From NCBI GenBank assembly GCA_036736205.1, contig DAINMX010000112.1:1-19142 (forward strand): a DNA stretch of 19,142 nt, in the 5' to 3' direction. Each line of letters opens with the position of its first letter. Positions within the stretch are counted from its first letter, which is position 1. Origin of the DNA: XYA12-FULL-58-9 sp001798605 (GTDB lineage Bacteria; Myxococcota; XYA12-FULL-58-9). A program made the translations under genes and the position numbers. The notes under the pieces are model-generated. The model worked only from the letters and a program-made list of their open reading frames with translations, had not been told where the DNA came from and searched no databases. This document shows, piece after piece, positions 13,515-19,142 of this stretch.

Positions 13515-14810
13515 ATGAAAAAGACATCGTTCTTGTCGTTGTTGCTCTTCTGCGTCAACTGCGCCGGTAGCTCGGGCTCGAATCAAACGGCCAGTCCTGG
13601 AGCTCTCTCGGAATCAGATGAGTCGTTCTTTGCTCCGCGAACCTACTGTCGTTGGATCGACGACATGCGTGGAGCTGTCGGGTCGGCGCTCGTAGGGCTC
13701 GGATACGACGCGGGTTACTCGGATGATGTGCCTGCCCATTTTGTGACGAAACCGAAAGATGGAATTGGACTTAGGGTCGAGATGGTCAACCTCGTCGGCA
13801 GGACCCGAATGTTGGCCAAATCCTCGCCCGATGGAAACGCCGCCGTCGTGGCGGCGTTCTACCGAAGGCTCGAGAGCGATATGGGCCTGACGCCCTGCAC
13901 CGAGGAACAATTCGAAGAACAGAAGAAAGCGGAAAGTGCGAGACGGCAGAAGAAACCCGAACCCGTCGATCCCGTGATGGCGGCCCTCGGATCGAAGATT
14001 GTCAATTCCACCCCGGGCAAGAGTCCCGAGGACTTCACGAACGAGCACATGCTCAAAAGCTTTGAGCTCATGACCAACGACAAGGGGCTATTCATCGCTC
14101 GGTTCATCGCTCGCTGGGGTTCAGTCGAACATGTTTCTCTGTTCGTCGGTGATGGCAAAGTCTTTCGCGAGATTCCAACGCGGTATGAGAGCTCCGACAT
14201 TCCCCCGAGCAGCGAGCCCAAGGAGGGTGCCAAGAACAAGGGCGTTCAACTCGCGAACGTGTTCAACGATCCACGTTTTGTCTTCAACCAAGAGGACACC
14301 CTGGATGACAGTTCCCACGACAAAGTCGACGCCGCTCTGCGCTATGTGCGGCCTGGGAAATACAGTGTGCGTTGTGGCTCTCAGATCGTCGATTTCAATG
14401 TGCTACCGTCCGACAAAGCCCTTCCCATGCTCCAGGGTGCAACCTATCAGCGGAGCCCCTTAGACTGGAAACCCTACGCCCTTGGTCGGGACGAACACGG
14501 AACCTATTACTATGTCGATGCCGGACGGTGGGAAGACAACGAGAGAGTCTTTCGGGTTTTTCTGGGCAAGAAGGGTAACGTCAAACCGGTGGAGCTGAAA
14601 AATATCGTCCACGACTCAGAGGGTGACATTTTCACCACCAGACAGGGTGATTTGCGCTTGACTATCGGCAAGCAAAAAGGCTCCTGGCTGAAGAAGGGCG
14701 TGAAGCAAAAGGTGTTGCTCGTCCCCATCGAGGATAATCTTTCGATGATCTACAACGAGTTGGGTGCGTACGAGGGGGCCAGACTAGGGACTCCCTGTGA
14801 CGATTTTTGA
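13515..14810 (+). CDS. Probable lipoprotein of unknown function
   Basis: This is a 431-residue exported protein. I start it at the ATG at 13515, where MKKTSFLSLLLFCVNC is a signal sequence. The GTG at 13470 is in frame but would bury the signal. The lipobox is imperfect, with Asn just before Cys16, so lipidation is likely but not certain. The body has no family I recognise. Residues 30-130 form a mixed alpha/beta region (GYDAGYSDDVPAHFVTKP, a Lys/Glu/Arg-rich helix near 125-145). Residues 185-290 contain SVEHVSLFVGDGKVF and YVRPGKYSVRCG. The last 100 residues form a beta-rich part with YYYVDAGRWEDNERVFRVFLG. The next gene follows after 28 bases in the same direction, so the two are likely co-transcribed and may act together in the envelope. 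Confidence 0.7.
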   Translation: MKKTSFLSLLLFCVNCAGSSGSNQTASPGALSESDESFFAPRTYCRWIDDMRGAVGSALVGLGYDAGYSDDVPAHFVTKPKDGIGLRVEMVNLVGRTRMLAKSSPDGNAAVVAAFYRRLESDMGLTPCTEEQFEEQKKAESARRQKKPEPVDPVMAALGSKIVNSTPGKSPEDFTNEHMLKSFELMTNDKGLFIARFIARWGSVEHVSLFVGDGKVFREIPTRYESSDIPPSSEPKEGAKNKGVQLANVFNDPRFVFNQEDTLDDSSHDKVDAALRYVRPGKYSVRCGSQIVDFNVLPSDKALPMLQGATYQRSPLDWKPYALGRDEHGTYYYVDAGRWEDNERVFRVFLGKKGNVKPVELKNIVHDSEGDIFTTRQGDLRLTIGKQKGSWLKKGVKQKVLLVPIEDNLSMIYNELGAYEGARLGTPCDDF

Positions 14811-14838
14811 ACCCGTTGAGGTTCGAGGAAATGGATTG

Positions 14839-15312
14839 ATGTGGCGAAACCAAACAAGCAGGTCCGGAGCAGTTGTTTTCGGGCTGACAATCGCACTGGC
14901 CGCCTGCGGGATCACCGACGACGGCGGTCCTGATGTCGACGGTCAACCGCTCACAGTCAAATTAAGCAACGACGGTACGTACGCCCTGACGGCTTTTCGA
15001 CTGCAACCTGCGGACACTGTGTCTGTGGGCACAACCGACGAGGTCGCTTGGGGTGCAAATCTGCTGCCTATCCCAAGACTGGAAGCAAACAAGTACATCG
15101 TGTTGCAGGACATTGGGCGCAAGAATTTCGACGCACTGTACACCTTCGACAAGATCGGGATGCCGGAACATGTCACCATCACTCAATTGCGCGCTGACTG
15201 GCTGAGCGACGATTGCATTGAGTTCATGGTGAGTCTGAGCGACACCGGACAGGGTGGCGGTCATCAGTGGGGATGCGACTTCTCTGACACGGCAAACGAC
15301 GTCACCCCCTGA
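14839..15312 (+). CDS. Small lipoprotein of unknown function
   Basis: This is a 157-residue lipoprotein with a charged start, hydrophobic VVFGLTIALAAC and a good lipobox LAAC (Cys23). The ATG at 14839 is preceded by GAGGA nine bases upstream. A longer in-frame start at 14797 would overlap the previous gene and precede the signal peptide with charged residues. The mature protein looks beta-rich: LTVKLSNDGTYALTAFRLQP, VAWGANLLPIPRL, then a region ending in Cys144 of HQWGCDF, which may pair with Cys123. The WGxNLL plus central acidic beta pattern recalls small envelope lipoproteins seen in deltaproteobacteria, but I cannot assign a family. It is second in a two-gene operon, and its end overlaps the convergent oligopeptidase gene by 11 bases. 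Confidence 0.75.
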   Translation: MWRNQTSRSGAVVFGLTIALAACGITDDGGPDVDGQPLTVKLSNDGTYALTAFRLQPADTVSVGTTDEVAWGANLLPIPRLEANKYIVLQDIGRKNFDALYTFDKIGMPEHVTITQLRADWLSDDCIEFMVSLSDTGQGGGHQWGCDFSDTANDVTP

Positions 15313-17467
15313 TCGGCAGCCACTTGTCAAAGTCGGGATCGATACCGAAGGTCATGAAAATGAAGGTGTGCTCGACCGCCACCTGGTGCAGCGCTGCGAA
15401 CGGACTCGACTTGCCAGCGTGACCGGCATCGGTGGTGGTCTTGAGCAGAAGGAGCTGCTCGCCGGTCTTGCGTGCGCGCAGGCGCGCCGCCCACTTGGCC
15501 GGTTCCCAGTACGGGACGCGCGGATCGTTGTAGGCTCCAAATATCAGCATGTGCGGATATTCCTGCGCCGTGACGTTGTCATAGGGCGAGTAGCTCTTGA
15601 TGTAGTCGTAGAAGGCCTGTTCGGCGGGGTTGCCCCATTCGTCGTATTCAGAGGCTGTCAGCGGCAGGGACGGATCCTCCATACTGTTGAGGACGTCCAC
15701 AAACGGCACGTCAGCGATGACCGAGCGGTAGAGGTCTGGCCGCATGTTGGCCACGGCCCCCACCAACAGACCGCCGGCACTTGCCCCCGCAGCAACCACC
15801 AGCTTGGCTGAGGTGTAACGCTCCGCGATGAGGTGCGCGGTGCAGTCAATATAATCATAGAACGATTGCTTCTTGTTCAGAAGCCGCCCCTCTTCGTACC
15901 AGCGCCGTCCCATGTCCTGGCCGCCACGCACGTGGGCTATGGCGTAGACGAAACCACGGTCGACGAGGCTGAAGCGGTCGGCGGAGAATGTCGTCGAAGC
16001 GCTCTTTCCGTAAGCGCCATAGGCGCTGAGGTAGAGCGGATTCTTGCCGTTTTTCCGCAAACCCTGCCGATACAACAACGAGATGGGAATGCGCGAGCCA
16101 TCGCGGCTTTTGGCGAAGATGCGCTGCACGCGATAATTCGTCGGGTCGAACCCACCCTTCACCTCTGAGAATTTGCGCAGGTGCCGCAATCGCCGCTTCA
16201 TGTCGTACTCAAACACCGTGCTCGGCGTCACCAGAGAGCTGTAGGTGAAACGGAACATGTGGGTATCGAATTGCGGGTTGCGACACTCGACAATGGAGTA
16301 GATCGGCTCGGGGAACTTCACTGTGTGGCGCAGCCCACCCGCGAGTTCGATGATTCGCACCCGCCGTACGCCATCCTTGCGCTCGAACAACACCAGGTGT
16401 TCAGAAAACTCCTCGACATGCTCGAGTAGGCAATCGGCGCGGTGCGCCACGAAATCGGTCCATAGGTCCGGCGCCTCGATTGCGGCGCGCACCAACCGAA
16501 AGCTCGGCGCATTGTCATTGGTGATGATGTAGAAGTGAGCGCCAGCGTGAGCGACCCGGTATTCGACGTTGGTAGCGCGCCTGCGGATCAACCGCGGTTT
16601 GATGTCACTACCCCCGGCGTCGAGGAAATGCACCTCGGCGCTGACATTGCTGGTGCTGTGGATGAACAAGAAGCGACCACTCTTCGACTTCCTGCAAGAG
16701 ACGAAGAATTTCTCGTCGGGCTCGTCATACAACAGAACATCGGCTTCCGGGTCGGTCCCGAGGCGATGGCGATAGACCTGCCGTGGCTGACCGACGTCGT
16801 TCTGGCGTACGTAGAACAAATGCTCACCGTCGTTGGCCCACTCGAGGGAGGTCGAGGTGTTGGTCAGGGTCTCCTCGAGAAACGTGCCGGCCGCTAAATC
16901 TTTCAGCATCACCACGTGGCGCTCGGTGCCTTCGAAATCGGCCGCGAGCGCCAGGTGATTGTGGTCGGAACTGATCACGGCGCTATCGACGCGCAGGTAG
17001 GGCGTGCTGGAACGGACCGCCAACGCGTTGAGGTCGAGAACCACCTGCTCCTTGGCGGAAAGCGAGCCACGTTTTCGGCAGAAGACGCGGTAGTGCTGCC
17101 GGTAGACCCGCTTCCAGTAGTAATAGTAGTCCCCGAGACGCTCGGGAACCTCCATATCGTCCTCGCAGAACCGGCCGCGCAGCTCTGCATAGAGTTTCTT
17201 GGTAACCCGAGTCCAAGGCCGAAGCACCTTTGCGGTATACGCATTTTCAGCGTTGAGATAGGCACGGACCGCAGGGTCGTCTATGTCCCGCAGCCAGAAG
17301 AATTCGTCCGTGCGTTCCTCTCCGTGGCTGATGAGCACAGTGTCACGTCGCGGTGCCCGCGGTGGCAGTGCCGGTGCAATGGGTTTCTTCGCAGTGTTGG
17401 ACGTCGTGCCACTGGCATCGCCGTCGGCCACTGTGGGGTCGTCGGCCGGAGCAGGGAAACGTAACAT
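15302..17467 (-). CDS. ptrB: Oligopeptidase B (S9A prolyl-oligopeptidase family)
   Basis: This is a 721-residue serine peptidase that cuts short peptides after Arg or Lys. Residues from about 50 to 430 form the beta-propeller that excludes large substrates. The C-terminal alpha/beta-hydrolase carries the triad: Ser563 in GASAGG, Asp648 in NDPRVPYWEP and His683 in DAGHAG. AHVRGGQDMGRRWYEEGRLL (about 511-530) is diagnostic of oligopeptidase B rather than prolyl oligopeptidase. Known OpB enzymes use two Glu residues near GEFEEWGNP for the basic P1 pocket. Here the segment reads SEYDEWGNP, so one is Asp. The start is the ATG at 17467, preceded by GGAGG nine bases upstream. The in-frame ATG at 17530 has poorer spacing. 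No signal peptide is seen, so it is likely cytoplasmic. It lies 112 bases downstream of the AIM24 genes on the same strand. Confidence 0.93.
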   Translation of the reverse strand: MLRFPAPADDPTVADGDASGTTSNTAKKPIAPALPPRAPRRDTVLISHGEERTDEFFWLRDIDDPAVRAYLNAENAYTAKVLRPWTRVTKKLYAELRGRFCEDDMEVPERLGDYYYYWKRVYRQHYRVFCRKRGSLSAKEQVVLDLNALAVRSSTPYLRVDSAVISSDHNHLALAADFEGTERHVVMLKDLAAGTFLEETLTNTSTSLEWANDGEHLFYVRQNDVGQPRQVYRHRLGTDPEADVLLYDEPDEKFFVSCRKSKSGRFLFIHSTSNVSAEVHFLDAGGSDIKPRLIRRRATNVEYRVAHAGAHFYIITNDNAPSFRLVRAAIEAPDLWTDFVAHRADCLLEHVEEFSEHLVLFERKDGVRRVRIIELAGGLRHTVKFPEPIYSIVECRNPQFDTHMFRFTYSSLVTPSTVFEYDMKRRLRHLRKFSEVKGGFDPTNYRVQRIFAKSRDGSRIPISLLYRQGLRKNGKNPLYLSAYGAYGKSASTTFSADRFSLVDRGFVYAIAHVRGGQDMGRRWYEEGRLLNKKQSFYDYIDCTAHLIAERYTSAKLVVAAGASAGGLLVGAVANMRPDLYRSVIADVPFVDVLNSMEDPSLPLTASEYDEWGNPAEQAFYDYIKSYSPYDNVTAQEYPHMLIFGAYNDPRVPYWEPAKWAARLRARKTGEQLLLLKTTTDAGHAGKSSPFAALHQVAVEHTFIFMTFGIDPDFDKWLPIRG

Positions 17468-17579
17468 GTGAGACGGCCTCCGCTGCGAAACGACCCGCGG
17501 AGCATAGTTCACCTGTCGGCGCGGGTCCATGCGCGCACCGACTCTCCCGACTCACCCGACCCTCCTGTTTTGGAACAGC

Positions 17580-18284
17580 TCAGCTCGAGCTTTTCTTGTG
17601 CGGACGGAACGGCTGCACCCAATTGATGAAGGGCCTGACGCAGCGGGTTTGGATCCACAATTTGCCTTGGCCGGAGAACTTGCAGACGAGGCCCTCACCA
17701 CCGAGAAAGAAGGTCTTGAGCTTCTGACCAATGCCAAGCCCCGGAACGGTGGTGATTTGGTAGCTCAGGGTATCCTCAAAGGCGACGATGTATCCCGTGT
17801 CGACATAGTAATCGCCAGTGACATCGAGGTCGATGAGAGCGCCAAAGGTGTTGAAGAAAATGTCGCCAGAGCCGGTGGCTTTGAGGAGCACCATGCCCTC
17901 ACCACTGAAGAAGCCCTTGACGCCGTCCCATTTACCAGTAACCTCGACACCTTCCGTGTTGGCGACATAGGAACCGCGCTGCAAGCACAGAGATGGCCCA
18001 GACTCTTCGATGTGGTAGTGCTGCATGTCGCCCATGGGCCCTGGGGCAAACACCACTTCTCCCGGAGCACCCTCTGCGGTGAAGGTGTTGACGAAAAAGC
18101 TCTCGCCCCCGAGCGCTCTGCCTACTGATTTGAGAAGACCACCCTTCATGCCGGTCTTCATCTTGATGTGCGGGTCCATCGACGCCATGGCCGACGGCTC
18201 AGCTTGTATCTTCTGATCCTTGGAAAGTTTTGCCACCAGGATTGCGAAGTCCGGTCTCTGTTCGATCTCGAAATTGAGGGTCAT
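17580..18284 (-). CDS. AIM24-family protein, third of three tandem copies
   Basis: This is a 234-residue soluble protein of the AIM24/TIGR00266 family, which folds into a trimeric beta-sandwich related to the TRAP-like fold. The family marks are GGLLKSVGRALGGESFFVNTF (about 48-68), the internal repeat of F-x-S/G-G-E-G-M/L segments (GFFSGEGMVLLKATGSGD), FNTFGALIDLDV, VDTGYIVAFEDTL and GGEGLVCKFSGQGKLWIQTR. No signal or membrane segment is visible. The cellular function of bacterial members is not established; the yeast homologue acts in mitochondrial membrane organisation. AGGAGG lies five bases before the ATG and overlaps the stop of the upstream paralogue, a nine-base gap that shows translational coupling. 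The C-terminus ends in a basic/Ser tail not seen in the other copies. Confidence 0.9.
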   Translation of the reverse strand: MTLNFEIEQRPDFAILVAKLSKDQKIQAEPSAMASMDPHIKMKTGMKGGLLKSVGRALGGESFFVNTFTAEGAPGEVVFAPGPMGDMQHYHIEESGPSLCLQRGSYVANTEGVEVTGKWDGVKGFFSGEGMVLLKATGSGDIFFNTFGALIDLDVTGDYYVDTGYIVAFEDTLSYQITTVPGLGIGQKLKTFFLGGEGLVCKFSGQGKLWIQTRCVRPFINWVQPFRPHKKSSS

Positions 18285-18293
18285 GGTCGCCTC

Positions 18294-18980
18294 CTAGCTG
18301 CGCGGTTTGAGGTTCTGGCCGAGAGACTGGCCAAAAGACGGCGGGTTGTGGGTTTGACAATAGAGCTTGCCTTGCCCCGTGAACTTGCACACCAAGCCCT
18401 CACCCCCGAGGATGCTTCCCACCAGGCTCTTGCTGGCCTTGCCCACCTTCATCTCCAGTGTGTCCTCGAACGCAACGATGTGGCCGCTGTCTACGGTGTA
18501 CCCGTCTTTCACATCGATGGTGTAAATCGCACCAAAGCTGTTGAGAAGCAGATCACCGGTGCCAGAGCATTTCACCCAAAAGAGCCCCTCACCACTGAAC
18601 ATGCCGGCGACGAGACCTTGGAATGTCGTGTCGATGTCGATGTCAACGCCCGACGCCAACCAGCTCGAACCTTGGACGACAAGAGTGCCCCCGGTGAGTT
18701 GGTGGTGAACGATGTCGCCAATGAGACTCGGAGCGACGATGACCTCTTGTCCCTGGGCGGTGGCGGTGAAGCTGTTGAGGAAGAAGCTCTCCCCAGAGAA
18801 CATCCGCTTGATACCTTTGAGAACGCCCCCCTTGCCGCCCTTGGTCTTTGAGGCCGTCGTTACTTGAAGTTGGCTCGACATGGCGATCATCGCACCAACC
18901 TCTGCGGTAAGAGTTTCTCCCTGTGCGAGAGTCACTCGCGCGGCGGTACCAGCTGGTTTTCCAACGAGCTCAATCTGCAT
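18294..18980 (-). CDS. AIM24-family protein, second of three tandem copies
   Basis: This is a 228-residue paralogue of the downstream gene. Shared segments include GGVLKGIKRMFSGESFFLNSF, GMFSGEGLFWVKCSGTGDLL, LNSFGAIYTIDV, VDSGHIVAFEDTLEMKV and ILGGEGLVCKFTGQGKLYCQT. The N-terminus LAQGETLTAEVGAMIAMS is the canonical AIM24 opening, better preserved here than in the downstream copy. The protein is soluble with no export signal. The start ATG at 18980 has AAGGGA about eight bases upstream and lies 15 bases after the stop of the first paralogue. Gene order and spacing point to one operon transcribed leftwards. Three related subunits may form a hetero-oligomer, which is an inference. Confidence 0.9.
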   Translation of the reverse strand: MQIELVGKPAGTAARVTLAQGETLTAEVGAMIAMSSQLQVTTASKTKGGKGGVLKGIKRMFSGESFFLNSFTATAQGQEVIVAPSLIGDIVHHQLTGGTLVVQGSSWLASGVDIDIDTTFQGLVAGMFSGEGLFWVKCSGTGDLLLNSFGAIYTIDVKDGYTVDSGHIVAFEDTLEMKVGKASKSLVGSILGGEGLVCKFTGQGKLYCQTHNPPSFGQSLGQNLKPRS

Positions 18981-18995
18981 TGCAAATGTCCCTTC

Positions 18996-19142
18996 TCAAT
19001 AGAGGTGGCCGTTGGTCCAAGAGGCCAAACCATCCATGCTGCGTGATTGCATATACACTTTGCCTTCACCCTTGACGCGACTGATGAAGCCCTCGCCGCC
19101 AAAGAAGCTGGAAAAGAGCCCCCCCGACAACCCGATCGACAA
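18996..19142 (-). CDS. AIM24-family protein, first of three tandem copies, C-terminal part only
   Basis: The last 48 codons of a gene that starts beyond the right edge are visible. They read LSGGLFSSFFGGEGFISRVK, then GEGKVYMQSRS, matching the end of the AIM24 fold (GGEGL-x-x-K/R-x-x-GxGK-x-Y/W-x-QTR in the two complete copies). The stop TGA is at 18996-18998 on the minus strand, 15 bases before the start of the next copy. It is too short to say more, but it shows that the cluster has at least three members. Confidence 0.8.
   Translation of the reverse strand: MSIGLSGGLFSSFFGGEGFISRVKGEGKVYMQSRSMDGLASWTNGHLY

Noticed and set aside
15254..15811. Plus-strand frame of 185 codons, with others at 16535-16897 and 16916-17464
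   Set aside because: All lie antisense to the clearly identified oligopeptidase B gene, with no motifs of their own.
17468..17579. Possible terminator between the AIM24 operon and ptrB
   Set aside because: A 5-bp stem CTGTT/AACAG with no following T run is too weak. It cannot decide whether ptrB belongs to the operon.
18168..18851. Plus-strand frame of 227 codons, with another at 17529-18128
   Set aside because: Antisense shadows of the AIM24-family genes. They have no independent similarity or ribosome-binding site.
1..19142. CRISPR arrays, tRNA or rRNA genes, riboswitches, replication origins
   Set aside because: No regularly spaced repeats, cloverleaf sequence, rRNA segments or known riboswitch cores were seen when reading both strands.

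Overview
The window looks like the chromosome of a moderately GC-rich Gram-negative bacterium. The closest fit by content is Myxococcota or another former deltaproteobacterial lineage. The evidence is large lipoproteins with eukaryote-like EGF modules, tandem AIM24-family proteins, a PtrB-type oligopeptidase and several lineage-specific lipoproteins. No rRNA, tRNA or marker gene is present, so the assignment is an inference.

Layout from left to right. (1) 3-1142 (+): the C-terminal part of a DUF3999-type membrane protein, open at the left edge. Its 3' end overlaps that of a convergent HEAT-repeat/DUF1963 protein (1120-3336, -). (2) 3438-3674 (-): a fragment of an IS3-type transposase. (3) 3685-6522 (-): a 945-residue lipoprotein with EGF-like modules, a discoidin-like domain and a GH123/DUF4091-type glycosidase-like region. 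(4) About 6866-7345 (+): a decayed PIN-type toxin-antitoxin locus with antitoxin intact and toxin broken. (5) 7362-8132 (+): an exported MORN-variant repeat protein. (6) 8215-8867 (+): an intact VapBC-like pair. (7) 8921-11266 (+): a beta-helix lipoprotein whose first third matches the local base composition and whose last two thirds are clearly AT-richer. (8) 11332-13338 (-): htpG (Hsp90) with a Gly/Glu/Lys repeat in its ATP-lid region and a heat-shock-like promoter. (9) 13515-15312 (+): two probable lipoproteins in one operon. (10) 15302-17467 (-): oligopeptidase B. (11) 17580-19142 (-): three consecutive AIM24-family genes, the first running off the right edge.

Working picture: this is a core chromosome backbone (htpG, ptrB, AIM24 operon, DUF3999) with an accessory strip from about 3.4 to 11.3 kb. 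The strip holds an IS remnant, two toxin-antitoxin loci (one dead), a MORN-repeat gene and two large surface lipoproteins that could bind or cut polysaccharides. A near-identical 18-bp repeat lies just after the MORN gene and at the 3' end of htpG. It may mark the ends of an inserted VapBC plus beta-helix module, but chance could explain it. Several accessory or lipoprotein genes lack a clear Shine-Dalgarno sequence and have promoter-like hexamers that place the transcription start at or within a few bases of the ATG, suggesting leaderless or near-leaderless mRNAs.
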